Assembly: GCA_045599645.1 (NCBI GenBank)
Contig: JAZRWI010000055.1
Location: 13,536-77,535, forward strand
DNA: 64,000 bases
DNA from: RUG334 sp045599645
GTDB lineage: Bacteria; Muiribacteriota; Ozemobacteria; Ozemobacterales; Ozemobacteraceae
Reading direction: 5' to 3'
Shown here: positions 1-8,189 of the stretch, piece after piece
Layout: each line of letters begins with the position of its first letter
How positions within the stretch are numbered: the first letter of the stretch is position 1
Made by a program: the position numbers and the translations under genes
The notes under the pieces: model-generated
Databases searched by the model: none
Told to the model about the DNA's origin: nothing
The model's input: the letters and a program-made list of their open reading frames with translations, nothing else

Positions 1-19
1 TGTAAATCGGAGGTTTTTT

Positions 20-685
20 ATGAAAAAGTATATATCAAATTGGAAAGCACTATTACCATTTGGTGCATTAATGGTATTGGGCGGAATATTTACTTTTTCT
101 GTAAACGCCGATTCTACTATTACTATACCTATTCCAAAGGATTACCCGGACAGGAAAGTTACTCTTTCATTAAGAATTCCTGCTCAGACAGAACCATTAA
201 CCCGCAAGGAACAGATGAAACCGGCCATTGCCAATAATCGTATCTATGTCTGGGATTCAAATCCTGTGCCTAAGCTGTCTAATGATGATGAAATACATAC
301 TATTTTTGCTAATATGAGCAAAAAAGGCTGGATTACTCAGAAAATTTACAGAGACAGTATCCGTATGAAGCCAATGGAAAAATGCCATGCTGTCAGAGCC
401 TTGATGCATATTTGTGAAAATGTAATCGAACTTGGTCAGGCTAAGAACTTCAGCAATGCAGTGAAACGTGTAAATATCACTGCATCAGATGTTGAAGATT
501 TAAGAAGAATGGTTAAACGCTTCAGTAAAGAAGTAGTTCTTTTCAGTGGTAATCCAAATAAAATTGACAAGGACCTTCTGGTAATACAGGAACGCCTGAA
601 GAAGAACAATCAGGGTATCCTGAAGGTAATCAGGGTAGAAGGCACCGACGATGGTGCAACAGTCATTCATATGACTGTAGACTAA
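20..685 (+). CDS. Secreted protein of unknown function
   Basis: The 221-residue protein opens with a basic start and a hydrophobic stretch (residues about 9-30, ending VNA), which reads as a signal peptide, so it is probably exported. No family was recognised. The mature part is mixed polar, with a charged helical-looking centre (about residues 90-200) and two Cys residues near 125-135. The ATG is preceded by a good ribosome site (GGAGG at 9-13), and a hairpin terminator follows directly, so the transcript ends here. The promoter must lie left of the window. Confidence 0.7.
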   Translation: MKKYISNWKALLPFGALMVLGGIFTFSVNADSTITIPIPKDYPDRKVTLSLRIPAQTEPLTRKEQMKPAIANNRIYVWDSNPVPKLSNDDEIHTIFANMSKKGWITQKIYRDSIRMKPMEKCHAVRALMHICENVIELGQAKNFSNAVKRVNITASDVEDLRRMVKRFSKEVVLFSGNPNKIDKDLLVIQERLKKNNQGILKVIRVEGTDDGATVIHMTVD

Positions 686-686
686 T

Positions 687-718
687 AAAAAGCCGTTCGT
701 AAATGAACGGCTTTTTTT
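687..718 (+). terminator. Rho-independent terminator
   Basis: The hairpin has a 12-base stem of the form AAAAAGCCGTTC / GAACGGCTTTTT with a short loop, followed by a T run. It starts two bases after the stop of the secreted protein. Confidence 0.9.
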
Positions 719-763
719 ATATAAATATTTTTTGAGGAAAATATTTTTCTTAATGCTTTAGTC

Positions 764-792
764 TTGCGCATTGAACCTTTTCTGAGTATAAT
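764..792 (+). promoter_or_regulatory. Sigma70-type promoter of the GH13 gene
   Basis: TTGCGC (764-769), 17 bases, then a consensus TATAAT (787-792). This leaves a leader of about 25 bases that carries the GGAGGG ribosome site (812-817) of the downstream gene. Confidence 0.7.
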
Positions 793-822
793 GTACACAA
801 TATAAATCCCCGGAGGGAACAA

Positions 823-3126
823 ATGCGCTCTTATAGATTGGGAAAGGCTTGTTTTGGAGTAGGTCTTGCAATAATGATGTCATTAGGCATCTCTTATGCT
901 GCTGACCTTGAAAAAGATTTTAATAACGGTTTAAAGAATATAGCAAAAGACAGCTATACTGCCAGTAAGACAATAAATGGCGTATCAGCTTCCGCATACG
1001 GTACAGATTCAAATGCCGTAAGCAACTTCCAGAAAATGCTCATTTCTGATGTCGAAAATGCATCAGATATCGATGCTGCCATAGAACAGCTTCGCATTTA
1101 TGGCTATGGTGTAAACACCTATTCAGAAAAAAGTGCTTTTGATCAGGGCTTGAAGCTCTTAGAAAAGCGTGTAAAATTTTTGTCCCAGACTGAAAATCCA
1201 AAGTTGGGCGAAAAGCTTAATGAATTTGCAGCTATCCGCAACGAATTCGACGAAGTTCATAAGAATATTACTGAAGAATCTGAAGTAATTCCTGAAGGTT
1301 CAATGATTCAGGCTTCTACAAACCGTGCTGCTGCTCCTGCAAAGAAAAAATCAACAAAGAAGGTTGCAAGAACAACTATTGCTCCAAATGCAAAGCTTGG
1401 TGCACATGTTGCCAATGGAAAGACCTCTTTCAGCGTTTATTCTCCAGATGCTACAGAAGTTGTTCTTTACCTGTTCAATAAGCCAACAGATAAGAAGGGC
1501 ACTGCTGTTGCAATGAAGAAGAGCCCGGACGGTGTCTGGAAAGCCGTTGTTGATGGCGAACTTTATGGAACCTATTACGGATTCACCGCTGATGGTCCAA
1601 AGGGTCCAGGCTATCTTTTCGACAAAACAAGATTACTCTCTGATCCATACGCATTTGCAAACTATAACCACGATGGTAAGTCCATTGTTGTAGACAGAAG
1701 TTATACTTGGAAGTGCACTAACTTTAAGCGCCCGGCATCAAAAGATGCAGTTATTTACGAAATGCACGTAAAAGACTTTACAGCTCACAAGAGCTCTGGC
1801 GTTAAGGAAGCTTACAAGGGTAAATATCTTGGCTTGCTTTCTGGTAAAGGCACTGGCAAGGTTCTTGGTCACCTCAAGGAATTGGGTGTTAATACTATCG
1901 AATTGATGCCAATCCATGAATATGACAACAACTTCGCTGGTCACTGCAACCATTGGGGTTATATGACCAGTCATTTCTTTGCTCCAGAATCAGCTTATGC
2001 ATCTGGTGCTAACGGTCAGGGCGTTAAGGAATTGAAGGCTACAATCGATGGTCTTCACAGCGAAGGCTTTGCAGTTATCCTCGACGTAGTATTCAACCAT
2101 ACTGCTGAAGGTAACCACGAAGGTTTGCCAATTAACTTCAAGGGCTTTGATAACGCTGGTTATTATCGTCTTATGCCAGATAACAAGAATTATTACTGGA
2201 ACGGAACTGGCTGTGGCAACGAAATGCACACTGAAAGTCCAATATGCCACAAGATGATTCTTGATTCTCTGAAGTATTGGATGTCTGAATACAAGGTTGA
2301 CGGTTTCAGATTTGACCTTGGCACCATTATTGATAAGGGCACTATGCAGGCTATTATTGATGAATTGCCAGCCTCTACAATTCTTACCTCAGAACCATGG
2401 GCAGCTGATTGGCAGCGTAACCAGTGGGCAAAGGCCGACTTCCGCAACACTAAGCTTGCCAAGTGGAATGATGACTTCCGCGAAAAGGTTAGAGGACTTG
2501 CTTCTGGTAATGTAAGTCGCAATGATTTGATGACCGTTCTTGCCGGTTCATGCTTCTGGTGGGCTGCTAAGCCAGCTGAAACCTTGAACTATGTTGAAGC
2601 ACATGATGGTTATACTCTTAACGATCTTTTCCATGGCGATAAGAAGAAAGTAAGAATGGCAGCAGTTGCACTTCTTACAGCTCAAGGTATCCCAATGCTT
2701 CACGCCGGTCAGGAATTTGCACGCAGCAAGGGTGGCAATGATAACTCTTACGATCAGGACAATGCTGTTAACTGGATTGACTGGACTGTAAAAGAAAAGA
2801 ACAAAGACATCTTTGATTTCTATAAGGGTTTGATTGCTCTTCGTATGAAATACCCGAACTTCAGACAGCCAGTTGCTATGAATAACCAGACTCTCGAATG
2901 GATTCAGCCGGCTAACCAGAATGGTCTTGGTATGTATCTGAAGGGCAAAACCAATATATTGGTTCTCTTCAATGGCGATACCAATAGCTGGGTAGATTTC
3001 AAGCTTCCTGAAGCTGGAACCTGGACAGTTATCTGTAACGGCGAACAGGTTAAGGATGCTGGCCTCTATACTGCAGAAGGTGACTACAATGTTCCACCAT
3101 GCACTGCTGTAATCCTTAAGAAATAA
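823..3126 (+). CDS. Secreted GH13 alpha-glucan debranching-type enzyme (pullulanase/isoamylase-like)
   Basis: Hydrolysis of alpha-glucan, probably alpha-1,6 links, outside the cytoplasm. The 767-residue protein has a signal peptide (1-26), then about 140 residues of charged helical sequence not typical of the family, a CBM48-like beta domain (about 185-260), the TIM-barrel catalytic domain (about 305-690) and a short C-terminal beta domain. All four GH13 regions are present: DVVFNHT (from residue 421), GFRFDLG with nucleophile Asp498, SEPW with acid/base Glu524, and EAHDG with Asp595. GH13 membership and the catalytic residues are seen directly; the linkage specificity is inferred from the YEMHVKDFT and CNHWGY contexts common in pullulanase/isoamylase types. 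The start is fixed by GGAGGG. The gene is monocistronic between its own promoter and terminator. Confidence 0.88.
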   Translation: MRSYRLGKACFGVGLAIMMSLGISYAADLEKDFNNGLKNIAKDSYTASKTINGVSASAYGTDSNAVSNFQKMLISDVENASDIDAAIEQLRIYGYGVNTYSEKSAFDQGLKLLEKRVKFLSQTENPKLGEKLNEFAAIRNEFDEVHKNITEESEVIPEGSMIQASTNRAAAPAKKKSTKKVARTTIAPNAKLGAHVANGKTSFSVYSPDATEVVLYLFNKPTDKKGTAVAMKKSPDGVWKAVVDGELYGTYYGFTADGPKGPGYLFDKTRLLSDPYAFANYNHDGKSIVVDRSYTWKCTNFKRPASKDAVIYEMHVKDFTAHKSSGVKEAYKGKYLGLLSGKGTGKVLGHLKELGVNTIELMPIHEYDNNFAGHCNHWGYMTSHFFAPESAYASGANGQGVKELKATIDGLHSEGFAVILDVVFNHTAEGNHEGLPINFKGFDNAGYYRLMPDNKNYYWNGTGCGNEMHTESPICHKMILDSLKYWMSEYKVDGFRFDLGTIIDKGTMQAIIDELPASTILTSEPWAADWQRNQWAKADFRNTKLAKWNDDFREKVRGLASGNVSRNDLMTVLAGSCFWWAAKPAETLNYVEAHDGYTLNDLFHGDKKKVRMAAVALLTAQGIPMLHAGQEFARSKGGNDNSYDQDNAVNWIDWTVKEKNKDIFDFYKGLIALRMKYPNFRQPVAMNNQTLEWIQPANQNGLGMYLKGKTNILVLFNGDTNSWVDFKLPEAGTWTVICNGEQVKDAGLYTAEGDYNVPPCTAVILKK

Positions 3127-3132
3127 ATCAAC

Positions 3133-3170
3133 AAAAAAAACCGCTCATCACCGATGAGCGGTTTTTTTTT
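3133..3170 (+). terminator. Rho-independent terminator after the GH13 gene
   Basis: Stem AAAACCGCTCATC / GATGAGCGGTTTT with a three-base loop and a run of ten T, immediately before the heptamer array. Confidence 0.92.
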
Positions 3171-3628
3171 GCTGATGCTATAAGCTATAAGCTATGAGCT
3201 ATAAGCTATAAGCTATGAGCTATAAGCTATAAGCTATAAGCTGTAAGCTATGAGCTATAAGCTATAAGCTATGAGCTATAAGCTATAAGCTATGAGCTAT
3301 GAGCTATAAGCTATAAGCTATGAGCTATAAGCTATGAGCTATAAGCTATAAGCTATAAGCTATGAGCTATAAGCTATAAGCTATAAGCTATAAGCTATAA
3401 GCTATGAGCTATAAGCTATAAGCTATAAGCTATAAGCTATAAGCTATGAGCTATAAGCTATGAGCTATGAGCTATGAGCTATAAGCTATAAGCTATGAGC
3501 TATAAGCTATGAGCTATGAGCTATAAGCTATAAGCTATGAGCTATAAGCTATGAGCTATGAGCTATAAGCTATAAGCTGTAAGTTATAAGCTATTAAGCT
3601 TCCTGCTTCAGGCTTCAAGCTTCAAGCT
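3171..3628. repeat. Heptamer tandem array, units GCTATAA / GCTATGA
   Basis: About 60 head-to-tail copies of a 7-base unit alternate between GCTATAA and GCTATGA with very few other changes. From about 3600 to 3628 a second unit takes over, which on the minus strand reads GAAGCTT / GAAGCCT. The array fills the gap between two convergent genes and ends at the stop codon of the minus-strand gene. There are no spacers and no coding potential beyond the periodicity. Confidence 0.95.
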
Positions 3629-4099
3629 TTATTCTTCTTCCGGTTTGGTTTTTATGCTGCCGAAGAGCTTTGTACATTTCTTTCGCTGAGATACTGTTAA
3701 TTCAGGAATCCATCTGTATCTTAACTGATTGGACATGAATTCTGCTGTAATCAGGAAACCTTTTCTTGTTTCGATAGTGAAGATATCTGCATTTTTCTTT
3801 GGTTTATCGAATGCAAAACCACGTTCAGCACAGTATGATTTGTAAAATTCACAGCACTGTTCAAATGTAGTTCCTACATTAATGTCGCATTCACCAAATA
3901 ATTCTCTATCAGCGTCTGTAAGACGTTCAGAGTATGGTGGCATTGGAAGCACTACGTCTACGCCCTTCATGTCGTAAATCATAATATTTCCTTTTGCGCG
4001 GAAGGCTGTATAACCGAAATACCCTAGAGCGCAGACTAGTAAGAACAAAATAAACGTATTAAGGGCAGCTCCGCCTTTTTTGTTAAAATATTTAAGCAT
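3629..4099 (-). CDS. Single-pass membrane protein of unknown function
   Basis: About 156 residues with one N-terminal transmembrane segment (about residues 13-30) and a soluble domain with three Cys residues and a basic C-terminal third. No family was recognised. I chose the ATG at 4099 because GAGGTG (4106-4111) lies six bases before it; a GTG three codons upstream sits inside that ribosome site and is unlikely. It is convergent with the GH13 gene across the heptamer array, and separated from the deoxyhypusine-synthase-like gene by a terminator, so probably transcribed alone. Confidence 0.7.
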   Translation of the reverse strand: MLKYFNKKGGAALNTFILFLLVCALGYFGYTAFRAKGNIMIYDMKGVDVVLPMPPYSERLTDADRELFGECDINVGTTFEQCCEFYKSYCAERGFAFDKPKKNADIFTIETRKGFLITAEFMSNQLRYRWIPELTVSQRKKCTKLFGSIKTKPEEE

Positions 4100-4150
4100 A
4101 ATAATCACCTCACGTTGAATGTATTATTATATGAAAAAAAATCAAGACAA

Positions 4151-4188
4151 AAAAAATACCTGCTATAAAAATAGCAGGTATTTTTTTT
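4151..4188 (-). terminator. Symmetric rho-independent terminator
   Basis: Stem AAAATACCTGCTAT / ATAGCAGGTATTTT with a loop of about four bases, and T runs on both strands. By position it ends the minus-strand deoxyhypusine-synthase-like transcript. Confidence 0.9.
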
Positions 4189-4198
4189 ACTTAATTAA

Positions 4199-5179
4199 TT
4201 ACCAACCAAGAACGTAAGCGAAAAGTAATGGAGCTACGATAGTTGCGTCAGATTCGATAATGAATCTTGGAGTATCCTTAGAAAGCTTGCCCCATGTAAT
4301 CTTTTCATTTGGAACAGCACCAGAATAAGAACCATAAGAAGTGGTGCAGTCAGAAATCTGGCAGAAATAAGCCCAAAGTGGAGTGCCCTTCCAACCAAGA
4401 TCCTGTTCCATCATTGGAACACAACAGATTGGGAAATCGCCTGCAGTGCCGCCGCCAATCTGGAAGAAACCGCAGCCTTGACCGCCGCCGTTCTTTTTAT
4501 ACCAGTCGCAGAGGAACATCATGGTTTCGATACCATTCTTAATCATAGACTTGGAAGCATCGAATTCACCCTTAATGCAGTGTGCAGTGTAGATGTTTGC
4601 TGTAGTGCAGTCTTCCCATGCTGGAACCAATATCGGGATATTCTTTTCGCAAGCTGCAAGAACCCAGCTGTCCTTTGGATCTATTTCGTAGTATTTTTCA
4701 AGAACGCCGCTTCTGAGCAAACGATAAATTACTTCCCAGGCGAAAAGTCTTTCACCTTTAGCTTTCATGTCGTTCCAAATGTCAACCAGATGGTCTTCAA
4801 GACGACGGAATGCTTCTTCTTCTGGGATACAAGTATCTGTTACACGGTTGTAGTGATTTTCAAGAAGTTTGTGTTCTTCTTCCGGAGTGAGGTCACGATA
4901 GTTTGGAACTCTGTAGTAGTGATTGTGAGCTACAAGGTTCATTACGTCTTCTTCGAGGTTGTTAGCAGAACAACAAACGATAGAAATCTTATCCTGACGG
5001 ATCATTTCAGCAAGTGAAAGACCGATTTCAGCAGTACTCATAGCACCAGCCATAGCGAGCATCATTTTGCCGCCTTTGTTGATGTGTTCATCATAAGCCT
5101 TGGCAGCATCCATTAAAGCTGCAGAGTTGAAGTGGCGGTAGTGATGACTAATGAATTGAGAAATAGGACCTTTGGCCAT
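4199..5179 (-). CDS. Deoxyhypusine-synthase-like (DHS family) protein
   Basis: The 326-residue protein has the NAD-binding Rossmann architecture of the deoxyhypusine synthase family. Recognisable parts are an N-terminal AKAYDEHI helix region, AMAGAMST (about 42-49), the WEDC segment, the C-terminal GGGTAGDFPI segment, and the VPNEKITWGKL end region. Eukaryotic DHS makes deoxyhypusine on eIF5A from spermidine, and the related homospermidine synthase uses the same chemistry. Bacteria normally lack eIF5A, so the substrate here is unknown. The segment that carries the catalytic lysine in classical DHS (KHHI after GGG) has Gly-Asp there, so classical chemistry is doubtful. AGGAGA precedes the ATG, and a strong promoter lies upstream. 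Confidence 0.82.
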   Translation of the reverse strand: MAKGPISQFISHHYRHFNSAALMDAAKAYDEHINKGGKMMLAMAGAMSTAEIGLSLAEMIRQDKISIVCCSANNLEEDVMNLVAHNHYYRVPNYRDLTPEEEHKLLENHYNRVTDTCIPEEEAFRRLEDHLVDIWNDMKAKGERLFAWEVIYRLLRSGVLEKYYEIDPKDSWVLAACEKNIPILVPAWEDCTTANIYTAHCIKGEFDASKSMIKNGIETMMFLCDWYKKNGGGQGCGFFQIGGGTAGDFPICCVPMMEQDLGWKGTPLWAYFCQISDCTTSYGSYSGAVPNEKITWGKLSKDTPRFIIESDATIVAPLLFAYVLGW

Positions 5180-5234
5180 TACATTGTCTCCTGTAAAATT
5201 AAACTATGTACGGCATAACAGAACCGACTGTAAA

Positions 5235-5264
5235 TTTATACAACTTATATGCTTTAAATGTCAA
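5235..5264 (-). promoter_or_regulatory. Promoter of the DHS-like gene
   Basis: On the minus strand: consensus TTGACA (5264-5259), 18 bases, TATAAA (5240-5235). It lies about 55 bases upstream of the ATG. Confidence 0.7.
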
Positions 5265-5351
5265 GAAAAGAATATTCTATGCAGACCAAGGGCTTGGCCT
5301 GCGGGGTTGAAGGGGGGGATACACACAAAGAGACTGGGGGACTTGCGTGGG

Positions 5352-8189
5352 CTAGTAATTGCGCAGTGTTAGAAGTTCGTATAATGGGAATGTTCTGTTG
5401 GTGCGCCCTTTGATTGTTAAGCGTTCAATAAACTGGAGTCGTCCTGCACCCTGTAAAAGTCTGATTGTGTGGGGGCAGACAAGAATACCGGTATTCTGGG
5501 CTTTTGTGGCTTGAACCTTTAATCTGGCAGCAAGATTGACAGGATTGCCAATAACTGTATAGTCTAGTTTACCATTTCTTGAACCTATTTTCCCAGATAC
5601 TGCGTCACCAGAGCCGATACCCATGATGAGCCTGAATTCTGGAAATTCGTTCTTTAATCTGTTATTTATTGCTAAGGCTGTTCTGCAGGCATTAATAGCT
5701 ATATTATCTTTATCAGATTTTTTTCTGAAAACTACCATTACAGTATCTTCAATCAGTTTATCTATTTGTCCACTATTTGCGGTTGCTAATTCGTCAACGG
5801 TATCTACCAGTTTGCTAATCACCGAAGTTATGGTTTCAGCCGGATACTGGCTTAATTCCTTTTCGCCTTTAAGTGCACAGAATAATATGCTTACTGAAAT
5901 ACGTTCTCCGCCTGGCTGTAATTGCAGATCACTATTAGAAATCTCTTTTATGACGTCCTGAGAAACGTAATTTGTCATTTTTTCTTTTTGAAGCAGCGCA
6001 TCGGTCATTTCATTAAATGAATCACTTAGTGTTTCAAATTCGTCGCGCGATTTCCATTCTATTTTATTGGTATAATCGCCTTGTCCAACCTTTTCTGCAG
6101 CTTTCTTCAGTTGCTTTAACGGTGTTATGATTATGCCACTGAGAACTAGTGATAATGCTAATATGAGTAGTAGTGTATATATGATTATTTCCGTGATATC
6201 TATGGAATTATCAGAAAAGGTATTGTCTGACAGCTCTGCTACGCTTAATGCTATGCTATTAACCTTACTGATGTAATTACCGGATATTACAGCATTACCA
6301 AGATCCCATGAGCGTTTGCTCTTGGAGGTTATAAGCTCATTGACTTTATCTATTACCAGGTCAAATGGGAAATCGTTAGTTGTTAATGTTTTGGCAATAT
6401 CTTGAAGCATGCCGTCTTCAGATAACGGGAAAATGGCAGTTTTGACAGAATATTGTCCCATTCGTTTCTCCGAGAATAGGCTAGGTGAGCGCTTCCTTAG
6501 AATTTGCATAATATTTTCTGTATCAAATTTTACTAAGACAGAGCCCAAAGGTGTTATTGTGTTTGATGATTCTTGGAAAATAGGAAATATGGAATACAAT
6601 GAATTGGGTTCACTAGGGACTGATGAATAAATTTTTCCTATATTCGTCAGTATAAGGCCCATGCCTTCAGGAGAAAATTGTAGATTGCCCTCTAAGTGAA
6701 CATATGAGGGGATTTTGGAAAAATCTATAGTATCAAATGCTTTCTGTAAACCAAAATTAGCTATTCTCTTTGCATCGCGACTAATCTGTGACAGACTGTC
6801 ATTTTCTGTAGTAGCTATAACTTTTTCTTCATTAGAATTGTAGCAATATGATATTAGTGTGGCATCTATATTGGGTAACCATTCTTTAAGCTTCTGCCGC
6901 AAATCATCTTCGCTCAGGTTGATAATGCTATTTCTTAAATCGGCAATAGATAATTCTTTATTGCTGATAAAGGCTTCTATTGCTTTTTCTATAACATTTA
7001 ACTGTATTTCGGTGAATTGTTGAATTTCTATTTTATTATATTCCTGGGTATAGTAAAAATTATAATATGCAGCAAGTCCAAATGATGCAAAAGGTATCAA
7101 TACTGCTGCGGAGATACATATGACAACTCTTGTCAGAATTCTTATATTTCCTGTGTAGCCGAAAAAAGAAATGTTAATAAGAGCTAAGCTAGCTAATAAA
7201 ACTAATAACATTAATGGAAATTTTAAATTATTTATTGTATCTCTCATTGGATGCTGTAATAATTTGGCGGGAATTGTTATTTTGTTTTGTGGAAAAGTGC
7301 TTTTGTATTTATCCAGATTAAATGGATAATACGTATTCTGGGTAATGTATCGAATAAGAAATTCTTCAGAAGTGCTACAATAGATAGATAAGCCATAATC
7401 AGAATCAAATTCATACTTAAGTGATTCAACCCGATCTTCAGAGGTTGTCACGATATGACTTATGAATAATCCGTTTGAGTTTTCTTCTTGATTAGCTGTT
7501 TTCAAAATATCTTTTATTGATATATCCTGATTTCTAATTAGCAATAATAAATAATTTCCATTACTATCCTTGGTATTAAAGGTTTTGAAATAGCCTGTCA
7601 TTTTATGTAATGATGGCTTGCCTGAAAGAATTGGTGTTGACTTGTTCGGTAGCATACGTATTCCACCCGCTGCTAACAGGAACTGCTGGAAATAGGTTGT
7701 GTTACGGGTAATCTGTTTTGAATCTGTTATTTGGGAAGCTAAACATTTCATATAACCTTTTATGGAGGTTTTTGAATACATTCCCAGTTCTGATTTCAAA
7801 GAAGGATTGATAAAAGCATCAAGAGTTTCATTTTTATCGTTAAAATAAAACAACGCTGCGACATCAGATTTTAGATGGCGTTTTAATGAATTAGCTAAGT
7901 TTTCTGCAGTATAGCTTGACGGTGAAGCTTCTGTATTGGGGAAATTTCTGAGCTTGTAATCAATATAATAATCCGTTGTCTGTCTTTTGGAGTAATTAGC
8001 TGCTTCATCTAACAACTGGATTTTTGCTTTGGATAGAATTCTTTTTTCACTTTCAGATAGAAAGGCCTCAGATACTATATTCATGCATAAATAAGGCAGA
8101 ATTATCAATAATAGCCAAATACAGAATAAAAGAAGTTTATTGGAATCAAGCTTGGCTTGAATTTTAATTTGTTCAAGATTATTGTTCAA
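5352..8189 (-). CDS. Receptor-type class III nucleotide cyclase, C2-like half (metal site incomplete)
   Basis: About 945 residues with a transmembrane segment near the N terminus (about 20-40), an extracytoplasmic region, a pair of central transmembrane segments, a second extracytoplasmic region, and a last transmembrane segment followed by HAMP (PLKQLKKAAEKVGQGDY) and a C-terminal class III cyclase domain. The first metal-binding Asp is replaced by Ala (LFCALKG, Ala772), and the Gly before the second Asp (Asp815) is Glu. The base-binding Lys811 and Thr878 (DYTVIG) and the transition-state pair Asn885/Arg889 (NLAARL) are all present. So it resembles the mammalian C2 half. I chose TTG 8189 because GGGAG lies seven bases before it; GTG at 8234 is the alternative. 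It overlaps the upstream cyclase by 11 bases. Confidence 0.85.
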   Translation of the reverse strand: MNNNLEQIKIQAKLDSNKLLLFCIWLLLIILPYLCMNIVSEAFLSESEKRILSKAKIQLLDEAANYSKRQTTDYYIDYKLRNFPNTEASPSSYTAENLANSLKRHLKSDVAALFYFNDKNETLDAFINPSLKSELGMYSKTSIKGYMKCLASQITDSKQITRNTTYFQQFLLAAGGIRMLPNKSTPILSGKPSLHKMTGYFKTFNTKDSNGNYLLLLIRNQDISIKDILKTANQEENSNGLFISHIVTTSEDRVESLKYEFDSDYGLSIYCSTSEEFLIRYITQNTYYPFNLDKYKSTFPQNKITIPAKLLQHPMRDTINNLKFPLMLLVLLASLALINISFFGYTGNIRILTRVVICISAAVLIPFASFGLAAYYNFYYTQEYNKIEIQQFTEIQLNVIEKAIEAFISNKELSIADLRNSIINLSEDDLRQKLKEWLPNIDATLISYCYNSNEEKVIATTENDSLSQISRDAKRIANFGLQKAFDTIDFSKIPSYVHLEGNLQFSPEGMGLILTNIGKIYSSVPSEPNSLYSIFPIFQESSNTITPLGSVLVKFDTENIMQILRKRSPSLFSEKRMGQYSVKTAIFPLSEDGMLQDIAKTLTTNDFPFDLVIDKVNELITSKSKRSWDLGNAVISGNYISKVNSIALSVAELSDNTFSDNSIDITEIIIYTLLLILALSLVLSGIIITPLKQLKKAAEKVGQGDYTNKIEWKSRDEFETLSDSFNEMTDALLQKEKMTNYVSQDVIKEISNSDLQLQPGGERISVSILFCALKGEKELSQYPAETITSVISKLVDTVDELATANSGQIDKLIEDTVMVVFRKKSDKDNIAINACRTALAINNRLKNEFPEFRLIMGIGSGDAVSGKIGSRNGKLDYTVIGNPVNLAARLKVQATKAQNTGILVCPHTIRLLQGAGRLQFIERLTIKGRTNRTFPLYELLTLRNY

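Noticed and set aside
3171..3628. CRISPR-like appearance of the array
   Set aside because: The units are contiguous heptamers with no unique spacers, and there are no cas genes.
4478..5017. 179-residue plus-strand reading opposite the DHS-like gene
   Set aside because: It lies wholly antisense to a clear family gene, and its Phe/Val/Cys-rich composition is typical of antisense frames.
5280..5350. G-rich stretch downstream of the cyclase genes, considered as a structured RNA
   Set aside because: No stable paired structure or T run was seen; it remains unexplained but unsupported.
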